Counted from the first letter of the stretch, positions 33,179-44,938 are shown. The stretch: 64,000 bases of DNA from Oxytricha trifallax (GCA_000711775.1 ARYC01017057.1:1-64000); one strand, 5' to 3'. The notes: generated by a model from the letters alone, not told the origin. A program made the numbers and translations.

Positions 33179-34566
33179 ATGAATAGGAAAGAAAAAGTAA
33201 AATTACCACAACATAAAATAAAAGACTCAAGTCGCTATCAAGTACTAACTATACTTGCACTATTTGTGATAAAAATATGACTAAAAAGTAATATACGAGG
33301 CACATTGCACATTGAAACACATTCAAGAAAATAGGAAAGCTTTACCCATTTGAAGAATAAAGATGGGCACTCATGCAAAGTTTGTCATTAATAGTTTGCT
33401 GGTAAATACCCCACCACATAATTTAAGAACAACCTAACATTTCACACTGATGCTGAAGTCCTCAAAGCTGGTTATTCTCCGTTCATAATTATTTGTTTAT
33501 TCGTTTCTAAACTTTACTTTTATAGCTTATTCAGCATTTTAAAGCATAAAAACTAAAAAATTAGAAACCAAATAATAATGAAAGAGTAAGCGGGTCAGAA
33601 GATACTCTGCGACATAATTTAAATGAGAAACCAAATTAAAAGGGAACTAAATTTTAAAACTAAAATGAGATTGAGGAGTTCAAATGTGAATCATAATAAA
33701 TTAGTAACAGCTCTCTTTAGATTAAAGATAGTGACTCTGAAATAAAACCTAATCAACTTTCAAGGAATTACTTTAGTTTTGAATAACTAATTAAGAAAAA
33801 GACTTCATAAAATAAAGTGCTTATCGATTTTGATTCAATTGAAGAATTAATTTAGTAAAGACCTTCACTTTCTTACATTTATTTGGCAAGACATGATATC
33901 TATAGCTTAAAGCAAGATGCCCTTTATCGAGAGAGGATACAATGAAATATCTTATGGTAAGTTAATTTTGGAATAAACAAAACAAAGCAGCTTGACTAAA
34001 TTTCAAGGATTTATTTTAGTCCCACATATTTACTAGTTTGGCTTAGAGGGTAAGACTTTACTTTAGGTGATTTACTTAAACTTAAACATAGAAGACTGTT
34101 AAGATGGAGGTGTATTATAAGTACAGCAATAGCAGTAAGCCAACTACACAACTATAAAGTTGTACAATTATGCTTAAAGCCACAAAACATTAAAGTCAAT
34201 CTAGACGATAACTCATACTGCACTCTGAGTAATTTTTCAAATACTCAAATACAAGGAGACCTTACAATTAAAGGTGGCTCTAATTTATGTCCCTATATTT
34301 AAGGCCCAAACTATTTGGGGCAAATTACTGCTGAGCCTTGGAAAGATAACTATTCTCTACCTGTCATAATTTTTCACTAATTAGCAGGAGAAAAATTTCA
34401 AAATGTTATTGAGAATGAAAAATCAGCAAAAGAGCTATTAATTTTAGGGGAAATGAAAAATTTAAATGACATTTTGGAAATACTGTCTACCGGTGCCACA
34501 AACTTAATTCTAACGGCAAACGAAATCACAAACATTTTATAAAATCATATAATAAAGGGTTTATGA
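33179..34566 (+). CDS. TBE-related zinc finger/pseudokinase gene
   Basis: A possible ATG is at 33179. Fingers appear as TCTICDKNMTKKQYTRHIAH and, in another frame, HSCKVCHQQF. The kinase half is one long frame at about 34010-34566: LGDLLKLKHRRL, VVQLCLKPQNIKVNL where kinases have HRDLKPEN, and TLSNFS where they have DFG. Both catalytic Asp residues are thus absent. YSLPVIIFHQLAG matches the DxWSxG helix region loosely. About three frame breaks occur in the N-terminal half. Confidence 0.6.
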
Positions 34567-35504
34567 TATTTATAATTTCTTAAATTCTCTCAAATTTAAT
34601 TCTTATGAATAGTAGTCGTGTTTTTAGTGTGAGTGAATTTTAAAGTATTTTCCTTTATTTATGTTATTTGAATCAAAGAAATTTGCAAAATATGCTTAAA
34701 CTTCCCATAAACTGCTTTTCAACATGCTTATCTACAGATATACTAAAATTTTATAATCATAAAGTGAGAATAAATATTTATCAATAAAAAATGAGTATAT
34801 ACAGTTTTATTTTACTTAAAAATGTTGTAGTTTATAAAAATCTCTCTAATCCATTCTATGTTTATGTTTTCAAATTATAATCTGTTTTAGTTAATCTTAA
34901 TTTCAAAAAATTCACATTCTATATATGCTAACTTTTATATATTATAGAATCTACAAATTATATTATTCTTGAAAGAATGTATATAATTTAAAAATCCTAA
35001 ATTTTGCTTCTAAGAAGATTAATATTAATAATAAAAAATGAGGAAGTTATGAATTAAGCTGATGTGTGATCACTATCAACCAAATTGTTTATAATTAATG
35101 ATGTATACATTTTCTGATTAAATTTATGATAATATTGTGCTTATTGATCTTATATATTATTATAAATTTTTAAATGAAATATACATTCAATTTTAATTAG
35201 TAATATAATATATCAAGAAAATATTTTTAAAAAAGTATTTGAACTATTATGTATAAAATTTACAAATATAATTAAAAAAAATATACTCAAAATATTAAAT
35301 TGAATAAAAAATTATGAGAATTGAATGATAATTTGAAAAATATATATCCTGCCGATATAACTTAATTATTTTTTCAATTTTTTCTTAAAGATATGATATT
35401 ATGAAGGTCTAATGGGTCATTGTTAATATCAGATTGTGAGATTAAAGAAAATAATTTTACCCAGAATAAAACAAATAATAAATATTAAAAATTAATTTAA
35501 AACT
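34567..35504. other. AT-rich DNA, no gene seen
   Basis: Long A/T-rich stretch with no coding tract in either strand and no repeat that I can identify. Confidence 0.4.
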
Positions 35505-35746
35505 AAATCCCAAAATTAAATAAATTTAAATTAAATTAAAATAAAATAAAAATTCCTTTGTAAAATAAGACTTCGTGAATCGTACGGTAAGGGCTTAAAA
35601 AAACGCAAATTTTTTGTAGTATTTTTAGGATTACCAAAAATTTAATTTATTTTTAAGATATTTTAAATTCTTAAAATCATTCTATAGCCACAAATATCTT
35701 TTTTCTTGCTTCTCAGTGTCGTGAAGGCACAGCAAAGATGCAAAAT
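35505..35746. repeat. Direct repeat just outside the 16.5-kb element, left copy
   Basis: It shares TAAATTTAAATTAAATTAAA, then TTCCTTTGTAAAATAA, CGTGAATCGTACGGTAAGG and GCACAGCAAAGATGCA with 52525-52745, in the same orientation. The two copies flank the inverted repeats of the 16.5-kb element on the outside. They may be remnants of a host element or of a duplicated locus. Confidence 0.6.
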
Positions 35747-35750
35747 TTAT

Positions 35751-36170
35751 TATTAATAAAATACATTCAAAATGAGACAAATGAAAAATTAAAATGCAAA
35801 ACTAATAGTTTAAATACATAATAGCCACTAATTAGGAAAACATTCAGATCACTTTTTATCTCTCTTTTTTAAACTGCCTTTTATATTAAACATCATAATT
35901 AGAGATACCTATTAACCACAACTGTAATTAATATAAATTGTGTCTATTGATATTTTATTTTAATTATTTCTCCAATTCAAATCTCATTTCGCGCAGTGTC
36001 CTTAGTTGTTGAAGCTTTTATTGTAAATAAGATATCTTCAGGATATCTTCCTAAAAGGAAACATTTATTGCTGAAAAGGTGTTTTCTGGTATTGCTGCTT
36101 TAGGATCGTTAATTCTTAATTAAAAATCAGGATTCATTCTGAATATTGATGATGCAAGTTGATTCATCAG
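35751..36170. repeat. Left inverted repeat of the 16.5-kb element
   Basis: It pairs with 51830-52230 and includes the 3' end of the cadherin-like gene, which reads outward through it to a stop at 35844-35846. It also contains GATATCTTCAGGATATCTTCC, shared with the fold-back element 2389-8109. Confidence 0.75.
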
Positions 36171-38258
36171 AGCATAATTATTCATTTGAAGAGCAAGTTT
36201 CCTTATGCTTTAACATTTGCTTGTCTTTGGTATTAAAATATATAAGGATGAAACATAGTCACTACATGCACATAGTTTCCCTTGATTGTTAAATACTCCA
36301 TTGCAAACATCTAATTATCATGGCTGCAAAATACTCCATTCGAATTGTAAGGTCAAACTATCAAAATGCCATCTTTTGCTTTGCCTATTGGTGTTAATGT
36401 ATTTAAAGCGCTTGTTAAGAATGATATTCCATATTTCATTTCATTTGCTAAGCATTAACAGATCTCTTCGCATTCCATAGCATTTATTCAATTTCTTGGA
36501 GAAGAACTAAAGATGCTAGGTAAAGAAAATAGATAGTGGTAGTAATCTCTATATAGAGAACTTCCAAGACAAGCATCAAAATCTATAATTGAAGCAGCCT
36601 AGATAGTAGTTGTTTAGAAAGTATCAATGCTTACTGCTGTATTGCCTGTCAATATTAGAACTCCATTTAATGATACACCAACAAATGGTACTTCATTTCC
36701 TAATATTCCTGTATATTTGTTTACCGTCTATGAATCAAGAGCATTTTGCCATGCTTAATTGAAAGATATTAGTTAACCTTAGCCTAAGAATTGAGATTTC
36801 GTGCAATAAGCGCAACTGTTTTAAGATTAAAAGCAACTTAAAAACTGTCTAACTTTTCAGTAATAGTTTTGAATCTCATGAGTATATAAAATAGATAGAG
36901 AGATAACATTTTTTTGACTGTAATTATTGTTTAAGCATCTACATCATAAGAACATCTGATTATCAATTTTCTGTCCCATACATCGCCATTTTCCCCTGAA
37001 GTATTATCAGTCAAATTTATTCTTCTGATGCTGTGTCATTAAGAGTATGGCAGGTCATTGCATTCTAAATAAGTATTATTTTAATTATTGATGATTACCT
37101 TCAAGTTAAATTGCAAAAGGAACAGTTGTCTCCTAACCAATACTATCTGTTCCTACAAGCTCCATAGAATATGTGCCAATCATTGATTCATTAGATAAAA
37201 AACTTATACTTCCTGTTTCTGCATCAAAGTCAGCGATAAATTAGGGTAAATTTGTGTCTCCAATTTCTCTTAAACTAAGTGAGAATTATCCTTCCGGGTC
37301 AGTAAAGAAATTCTTTAAATCTTTAATGCCAAGGGAAATAGTGGTGTCTGCCATAATATTAATAGATCATCATTATTATCTGTATTAGTTAAAGGAAGAT
37401 TAGCAGTAGTAATTAATGTTCAAGTCATTGATTTTACTAAATTGTAGCAATTTTATCATTCTAGTTTTATTATAATAGTCTCTGCTTCTGTATTATCAAC
37501 AAAATCAAAATTAAGTTAAGTGTAAGGTAAACCAGGTATCATGAATAGCAGGGTCATAAACTGTATTGTTATGTATAGGTTATAAGATATGGTCTCATCT
37601 TAAAAATATAGACAGGTTAATGATAAATCCATTTCAAGTAGATCATTTATTCCACTCTTAACTATGAACTAGTCACTATATTAAGTGACTGTAATTTCAG
37701 CAATTTCAACAACTGAAAGTATAGTGAATATTTCTCCAAAATCATCGGTTTCTGCACAAGAAAATATTTGCTTGGTACAGTTCCTCTAGTTGCTAAATCT
37801 CCAGTTAAAGGATTTGAAGTAAAGGTTATCAAAGAAGTAGAAGCAGATTTTGTTGCAGATATAAATGAAGAAGCAAGAGTTAATGAGACACTAGAGTCCA
37901 ATATTCCTGCTTAATTTTATATTATCGTTAAAGTAATATCGCAATCGTTAAAGTAATATCGTATTTAGTGGGTGTACCAATATTTAATTCACCATAAGCC
38001 GATCCTCTAATTGTATATTCATATTTTCCAACAATTATGCAAGTTGGATAGCTCTCAGTAAAAGTTATTGTTTGATCATCAGAATTGTCAATCCTTAACC
38101 ATATTGTAGCGGTAAGGATTGATAAAGCCGCATCGTCTAATAAATCTAGATAAAAAATTGCTGTATCACTTTCGGGATCACTGTCTAATGCTATTATCCA
38201 AGTATTTTAATGGATTCGAGAGAGTAAACTCGTTTTCAAAATATTTTACAATAACCAT
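35844..38258 (-). CDS. Large cadherin-like (CADG) surface protein gene, broken
   Basis: The minus strand encodes at least one dystroglycan-type cadherin-like domain: FTDPEGQFSLSLREIGDTNL, FDAETGSISFLSNES and MIGTYSMELVGTDSIGQET, the standard pattern (FxDPEGD, FDxxTGxxSG, GxYxxxVxATDxxG). Other segments (IIALDSDPESDTAIFYL, DSSVSLTLASSFISATKSAS, PGLPYTQLNFDFVDNT) are extracellular in style. The C-terminus ends in a Gln-rich tail (LQQKLQQLRTLREMRFELEK) within the inverted repeat. Several frame changes occur; one coincides with a 20-bp tandem duplication near 37924-37960. No signal peptide was located. The role is unknown, perhaps adhesion or display. Confidence 0.6.
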
Positions 38259-38327
38259 GACTTTTAAAGTTTTTATTAATTAGTTATTATAAATCATTTT
38301 ATGGTGCTTTTAAAGCACTTTATCAAG

Positions 38328-39304
38328 TCAAATATTTGAGTTTTTTTCTAATTTTACTAATACTCTGGTAAATAGATCTTTTAAATCCTCTTCTTTTATA
38401 AATTTCTTTATATGTGCTATTACTCTTCTCCTAATCTATGATTTTTTCTCAGTTAAGAACTTAAACTTTTCCTTACCAGAATTATATTCAAGCATAATTA
38501 AAGTAGCCGAATAAATATCCCAGAACTAGTCCCCACTTTTTATCTCTAACTGCTTACTAAGATACTTTTTATTTATTTTTGGAAAATGTTTTGAATTATC
38601 ACCTATTTTTATTGCACATTTGTAATTTTCTATAAATATTTTGAAATCGTCTTCATTATCAATCAGGAAATTATCAGGCTTGATGTCTCTATGTACGAAC
38701 CCATTTTTATTAATTATTAAATACTCTCCAACATACCAAGAATGCTTAAATTCAACAAATTATTATCGATTCTTTTGTCTAGCAATTATTTCAAAGTTAA
38801 CTAATAAGACCTTGATATTATTGCTTAGTCATCTTCATCAATTTTAACTCCAATTATTTAATTTTGAAGTTCAAGGTTTTTAATTTTGAAATATTTCATT
38901 AGTTTGAACTAGGAGAATAGATCATCATAAACGTCTTTGTTGTCAACAACTTTTTAAAACTCATACTATTTGTATGTTTTATTTTAAGCCTAGAACATAA
39001 GATCTATTTTTCCCTAACTATCAATAACTAATTTATGAAGATAAGACTCCTCAAGAATGTTCTTGAACTCTGGGAAATTTGATTCATAAAATAACTGCTT
39101 GTTATAATTTTAATTTTCTTCGTTTCCTTAATATTCTGAATTATTTTGCGCATTATTAATTTATTTTATATCATTTTTTGGTAAATTTGCTGTATTTTCT
39201 AGGATCATAACTTGTTCAATCAAACTATTTTTGTTATCTTAAAAATAGTTTAAGCTTTTGTTATTATTTAAATTATTGATGTTTGTGTTGTACTGATCAA
39301 GCAT
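38328..39304 (-). CDS. Protein kinase-like gene of the 16.5-kb element
   Basis: ATG complement at 39302-39304 (MLDQYNTNINNLNNN); the N-terminal half is Asn/Gln-rich. The catalytic loop GFVHRDIKPDNFLI is intact, the DFG position reads GDN, and FWDIYSATLIMLEY is the DxWSxG helix. TGA complement at 38328-38330. One frame change near 38700 separates the halves. It lacks the zinc fingers of the TBE 57-kDa protein, and occupies the same place relative to the 22-kDa and transposase genes once the inserted TBE is ignored. Confidence 0.72.
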
Positions 39305-39735
39305 TTTTCCTTTAAAAACATCCTATTATAATAATTATAAAAAAATTAAGTCTTACTTTAGGATTAAAATTGATTTACCTTAATTCAGCTTCTGAGTGGG
39401 TTAGATAATGATTAATTAAATTTATTCATTATTTGGTAGGTTCAAAATTGCATTTAAGAATGTTACAATTGTAACTTTCAGTCTTGAGTTTTAGCTTAAC
39501 AAATTTTCCCTTTTAAGTTTTAATTTTATTTGAATGTTTTCTGAGCTGTACCTAATCATAAATTTTGTCACATTCAAAACCCCAAAACCCTTTCAGTAGT
39601 TTGATTGAGTTTTTGATTGATAAAAGCAGACTATTAACGCATTATTTATAAGGGTTTTAATAGGGTTTATGTAGGGATTTAATGTTTAAATATTAGTAAT
39701 TTAAGTGAGTATAGCAAGCGAGTTTTTAAAATATT

Positions 39736-41190
39736 TCACACAAACATAAGCTTAGAGTCATGTGGCAGTTCTCTGAATCTTATCTTTCTAAGTTGATGTT
39801 TGATTGCTTCTATTGTTTGTTAATTCTCTTAGCTTGGCTTGATAATACTTGAGTATGCTAGTTCTCTGAGACCTCCATTTATTTTATTTTTATCGAGATA
39901 TTGTTTGATTCTCTGCTTAGAATCTCTCTCTCTCTCCTCTGCAGCTAAAGTAATCGTTTCTTGGCATGTCGCTCTCTAAAATTATTACTGCTAGAGCCCA
40001 GATATCCCATTAAGTGTCTCCATCTCTCCAATCCTCTCTCTCTCTGGGAAATATCCAGGAGTGCCGTATACATTTCCTTATGCAGAGGCTTGCACTCTTT
40101 GAGCTCTGTTGAAGTCAATAATATAAACTCTAAGAGGCTGAAAGTTCATCATGATGTTCTCTGGCTTTAAGTCTCTATGAACATAACCTAGCTTGTGAAG
40201 CTCTTCAATTCCCTCAACTATCTGCTATACTATCTAGCTAATTTATCTCTGACATCTATTGTCAGATAAGAATTCTCTGTAAGTCATTTCAAGTAAAGGA
40301 AGCCTGAAGGCTACATGATCTTTACCAAGTAAAATAGCATCAAGCTAGATGATATGCCTGCACTCATTTAACTTTGCCTTTTAAAGAGCATAATACTCAT
40401 TTGCAAATTCCATTTGGAACTTGTAATCAGCAAGGAAGTAATTGAAAGGATATATCTTGTAAGCATATTAGTCATCAGTAATGACTCTCTTCTCTATTTT
40501 ATCTTCAAGAGTGAGGTAGCTTTCTAGGCAAGAATCTAAGTCAATGATTTTTAAAATGGGAATCTTCATTGCCTCTATTTTAACCATGATTTTATTGATC
40601 TCAGAGACTGGAAAGTTCTTGACTGCTTTCTTCATTTTGACTTACTTCTAGACTTCAACTCTAAGAGACTCCACTGGGTTTCTTGATCTTCTCTTTTAGA
40701 GGAACCTATTCCCTGTAGGTTCATGAATAAAGACAAAACTTTGATTGTGCTTTTTCTTTAAGTGCACTTTGAGGTCTCTAGTATGAGAATATGGCTTCTC
40801 ACAGAACTCACAGACATACTTCCCATCTTTCTTTTAATGCTTGAGATATAACCTTGGCATATCGTTGTGTATATCTCTCAAGTGTCTCTTATAAGTTGAC
40901 TTGTAAGGGAAAATTTTATTGCATTCTTTGCATTAATAGTCAACTTTGGCTGGTATTTATTGATGCTCTATAACTGGTTGTTTAGCCTCCTCCTCAATCT
41001 GCACAGCTTCTATGATAACCTCCTACTTAACTTATATTTAAATCTCAAAGCTAGACTGGTCAAAGTTGTCATAAGTAGGCTCCCACTGAGTACAAGCGTC
41101 TCTGGTCTCTACTTTTCTTGGTTGCTGGAATGATAATTTTGATTAACTTTACCCAAGTAATGCCGCTCTTCTCAAAAGGTTAGCGCTCAT
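39736..41190 (-). CDS. TBE 57-kDa zinc finger plus protein kinase gene
   Basis: ATG complement at 41188-41190 (MSANLLRRAALLG). Fingers: CKECNKIFPYKSTYKRHLRD and CEFCEKPYSHTRDLKVHLKK. Kinase: LGYVHRDLKPENIMM with the catalytic Asp intact, DFN in place of DFG, YGTPGYFPEREG. TGA complement at 39736-39738 after ELPHDSKLMFV. Most of the protein is in one frame; a change occurs in the C-lobe near 40000. It is the best-preserved kinase gene of the standard TBEs here apart from the insertion-split one in TBE 1. Confidence 0.87.
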
Positions 41191-41755
41191 TTTAGTTTGC
41201 TGATATATTTTATTATAATAATGATAAAATCTACCTAGATAAACTTATATAGTAGAGTATAAGACACTCTGGTAGATTCTTTGCTGAGAGGAAAGAAAAT
41301 TAACTAACCATAAAAGACTGTAAGTTGACATATTTTATGAGAATTTTATACATTTTAGTAAATTAAAATACTCCTAATGAAGTTTTGTTTCTCTAGGAGG
41401 TCCTCCAAATCAAGTTTGAACTTAATTTGGAGGTAAAGTTATTAAACATTTTTTAATTTAATATGCTCCTAATTAAGTTTTAACCTTAAAATTTAACTCC
41501 TAATAAAGTTTGAACTTAATTTGGAGGACCTCCTAAAATAATTAAACATTATTAGGAGCAATTTAATGGAGATAGAATGATAAAAATGGAAATCAATCTG
41601 TGAAACTTGGAGCAAGTTTTTCAATGCTTCTCCGCATATCTTTTCAAGGTTGACCTCCAGTAGGTCCTCCCTATTTAGTAGTAAGATTTTAATAAACTTA
41701 GAATGGATATCCATAATTTTAAATTTCATTAACATTTCTAGAAAGAGGAAGCAAG
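41191..41755. promoter_or_regulatory. Divergent promoter region with GGAGG/CCTCC repeats
   Basis: Between about 41390 and 41570, AATTTGGAGGACCTCC, CTCCTAATTAAGTT and related motifs repeat several times in both orientations, between the starts of the kinase gene and the 22-kDa gene. The equivalent spacers of TBE 1 and TBE 2 carry different repeats in the same place. Confidence 0.5.
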
Positions 41756-42546
41756 ATGGAGTCTATGAATGATGCAATGAAGAGAATTTAATCTCAAGAT
41801 TTAATAGGAAAATTTCGAAGTAAAGAGGACCTCTATAGATATTTGGTATAGCAAGGTAAGTTCTTAAGTAAGATTAATAAATCCATTATAGTTGGATTGT
41901 TCTTGCCGACTTAGGAGGGAACTAAAATCTCATTCTTAAAAGCCTTACTGAGTGAAGAGAAAAAAGCTTTTAAGTCTAATGAAATTAGGATGATAGAGAT
42001 ACCTAACTACCCTGAAATATCAGTGACAAACCTATATGACGATGCTATGAGTGATCCGGACGTAGCTCTCTACCTTCCATCAAAGCTACAGCTCTCTAAT
42101 AAGTTGCCAGAGAGAAACTTCTTCTTTGGTGTTCTTGCAACTCTGAAACCTGAGTACTTAAATGAAGTTATTTAAGAAGCTCATAAGAAACGCTACAGCA
42201 TCTCTCCTGAAGAAAAAGAGAAGCAAGGTATTAAAATCAGCGACACCTGGCTCTAGGAACTATAGAAGCATCCATTCATCTCGAGTAAGCTTAGTCTTCT
42301 AACTTTATAGAAAAACCTGGTACTGCTATTTACTTGATGAAAGAGCGTAGCAAATTAAACAGAGAGAGAAAATCACAGGTAAAGCATGAATTGAGTAAGA
42401 GACTCTACAAAGATTTCTAAAAACCAGACGAGATGAACATAGACGCAGGAGCTGGCACTAAGAGAAGAAACATGGGCCCAAGCAAGCCTTAAGAGGAAGA
42501 AAAGAAAGAGAAGCCAAATCCCTTTACGGGCAAATTTAATATGTGA
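41756..42546 (+). CDS. TBE 22-kDa protein gene
   Basis: ATG 41756 (MESMNDAMKRIQSQDLIGKF) and TGA 42544 after NPFTGKFNM. The conserved core IEIPNYPEISVTNLYDDAMS and KLPERNFFFGVLATLKPEYL reads cleanly, as does the basic, Glu-rich C-terminus (MNIDAGAGTKRRNMGPSKPQ). There is one frame change near 42300, so the copy is almost whole. Function unknown; family restricted to TBE-type transposons as far as I know. Confidence 0.85.
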
Positions 42547-42552
42547 ACTTAT

Positions 42553-43600
42553 TCATTCGTTTAAATCTAAAACTTATTTATATACACAAAATCTCCCTTC
42601 TCTTGCGCATACTTTAGCTTTATCATCGCTGACTCTTTTAGCAGCACTCTTAATAAAATCTACTGTATCTATCTTCAAGTCGTGCATCAAAGTGATAGAG
42701 TAGAAGTTTCTTGTAGTAGCCTTTCAATAACCCCATATAATTCAATTCCATTGAACTGAAGACTGTAGGGAACATTAAATACTGGTGTTATGTTTAGCCT
42801 TTCGTATTCCCTTCTTGTGTCTTTAGTTTTATGGACAGATAAGTTATCTACAAACAGAATAATCTCTTAGTCGGCGTACTTATCTCTGAGTTATTACAAG
42901 AACTTTATGTATTATTCGGTCTTTATTGAGCGAGGGTGGATAACATAAGTCTCTATGCCACTATCTTCGCTTATTCCACCTAGTATTGCATGAGTTTAAA
43001 CCTTAACCTTTTAATCATATACTTCAATGTTGCTGTACCTCTTATACCAAGACCTTGATATGAAGGTATTAAACGTGAATACTGCCTCATCAGCGTGTAT
43101 GAACTTTATATTATGCTCTTAAGACCTCTGCATTTAATCGAATATATAATTTAAATTATCCTTATAAAATGGAACATTAAAGTCAATCACTCTCTTAATG
43201 CAATTGACAGTCTTGTAAGATATTCCATTCTTTTTACAAATTTTCGCTATAGATTAAGCAGAGATATGAAGCTCAGGAAATTGGCGATGAAACATCACAG
43301 CTCTTTAGGCGAGATAGAAGTGAGCCCAGTATTTAAGAGTCTTATCATTAATAAGATAATCGATATGATGCTGGTAAAATTTTAAGGGTCTCTTAGGCTT
43401 AGAATTAAGATGCTATCTCTTTAAATTCAATGCTAATAGACAGTGAGACCTAACAGTAGCAGGAGATTTATGGAGTAGCCTTGCTATAGACGTGTAATTT
43501 AGGATAGGCTTGAGTTGATCACTATAATCATCACATCCATAACGCAACTTAAACAATAAATCTATATACTCACTGTCATAACTGACCCCAAACCTCACAT
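42553..43600 (-). CDS. TBE transposase (42-kDa type)
   Basis: The position of the family start (43598-43600) is an ATG followed at once by TGA, so the first codons are damaged; an in-frame GTG lies next to it. Beyond that, SEYIDLLFKLRYGCDDYSDQ, ARLLHKSPATVRSHCLLA, FIHADEAVF (Asp), EIILFVDNLSVHKTK (Asp) and NVPYSLQFNGIELYG (Glu) are all present, so the catalytic residues survive. One frame change near 42740. It ends 6 bp from the 22-kDa gene, tail-to-tail. Confidence 0.87.
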
Positions 43601-44057
43601 ATACTCACTTAAATTACTAATATTTAAACATTAAACCCCTACATAAACCCTATTAAAACCCTAATAAAGAATGCGTTAATAGTCTATTTTTATCAATCAA
43701 AAACTCAATCAAACTACTGAAAGGGTTTTGGGGTTTTGATTGATAACAAAATATTAGGTATTTAAGTTTAACTACTGTATCAAGGTCTTTATTATGATGT
43801 TGGCACCATTTCTGAAATTTTTCGTAAGTGAATTTGTATTCATCAACGTCTTTAAGACTATTTTTTAAATTCTAATCTCTTAAATTTTTAATTATTATTA
43901 ACTTGACTTGACCATTCAAAAAGTTTTGAAGTTAAAGGAAACTTTTCTGAGTGATAATGAATAGTGTTATAGTTATTTTTTTATTTTATTTGATTAATTA
44001 AGTTAAAATTTCTGATCATTATAAAGGTTAATAATATTGTATAATAGAATATTCAAC

Positions 44058-44232
44058 CGTCTCCACTTTTTTTTAAAAGTGGGGACGCTTGCGGGATATT
44101 TTAGAAAATATATTTTTTTAATAATTTAAAGTTAAAGAAATATAAATAATCAAGTATTAAATATATAATTATCAATGCTAATTTATATTAAATTTATTTT
44201 ATCCGTCTCCACTTTTCAAAAAAGTGAGGACG
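44058..44232. repeat. Pair of direct hairpin repeats
   Basis: CGTCTCCACTTTT...AAAAGTGGGGACGCTTG at 44058-44092 and a near-copy at 44204-44237, both able to fold into a 12-bp stem. They lie upstream of the small membrane-protein gene. Function unknown; could be regulatory RNA or DNA structures. Confidence 0.6.
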
Positions 44233-44616
44233 CTTGGTGGAAAGTATTGATTTTTAATTAATTTTATTAATAATTCTAATTATTAATCAGGAAGACATGA
44301 ACCTATAGTAGAATTATAATATCTTTTATTCTTTTTATAATTTAGATAGATATAAAAAGACTTTGATGATTCGTTCTAGATTATTTTAATAAATTAAATT
44401 TAATTATAATATTAGCTTTTTTACGGCTTTTAACAAGAAGATGTATGAATATTATAAAACTTATTTAATTAAATTAGATTGTTCAAAATCTTTAAATAAC
44501 TACAAGTAATAAAAAAGGAATGGAAAATGCTTCTGCATTTCAGAACATTTATGATATATTTTTTTGGAAAATAGAGAATTATAACAATTTGATTAACAAT
44601 ATTAGAAATAATAAAA

Positions 44617-44938
44617 ATGTCTGATCAGAATGTGCAGTGCCACTCTCAAACAATGTAAGTTACAAAAAACATATCTGAAATTATTTTTTTATAGGTTGTA
44701 CCTGGTAAGAGTTGCGGTGGCGCTTGACGAAGACTTTACAGAGGGCTGCAGAAACAATGCAAAGGAAGCATCATACTAATCTGAATACGACGAAGTTCAA
44801 TGCATTGGGAGAAATGAAACTGATTTTTCAAGATTTCATTTTCTATTGCTATTATTACTAATCATATTATTGTTAATCAAATTGTTTTAATTCTCTATTT
44901 TCCAAAAAATATATCATAATTAATGTCCGAGCAGTTGA
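44617..44938 (+). CDS. Small predicted membrane protein with a 40-nt intron
   Basis: ATG 44617 (MSDQNVQCHSQT). A GTAAGT...TTATAG intron of 40 nt follows (about 44655-44694). The spliced frame continues YLVRVAVALDEDFTEGCRNN, then a hydrophobic run FHFLLLLLLIILLLIKLF and TGA at 44936. About 93 residues with one C-terminal membrane segment. Sequence around the start (about 44552-44614) is repeated inverted at about 44850-44922, so the membrane segment is encoded by the complement of the gene's own upstream region. It overlaps the next gene's start by 16 bp. Confidence 0.5.

Larger units (their letters stand above)
31200..34566. mobile_element. Diverged TBE-related element
   Basis: Three decayed genes lie in the TBE order and orientation: transposase (+), 22-kDa-like (-), zinc finger/kinase-like (+). 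Proteins are closer to the core of the 16.5-kb element (shared NAPFSSQF.CIEE) than to the standard TBEs. I could not find telomere-like ends, so the borders are those of the genes. It is presumably an older lineage of the same transposon group. Confidence 0.6.
39575..43738. mobile_element. TBE transposon 3, nearly full-length
   Basis: 4164 bp, the usual TBE length. It begins CAAAACCCCAAAACCC and ends GGGTTTTGGGGTTTTG, with ATT duplicated at 39572-39574 and 43739-43741. Inverted ends match TBE 2. Genes: zinc finger/kinase (-), 22-kDa (+), transposase (-). It is inserted between the kinase and the 22-kDa-like gene of the 16.5-kb element, so it is younger than that element. Only a few breaks per gene are seen. 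Confidence 0.95.
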
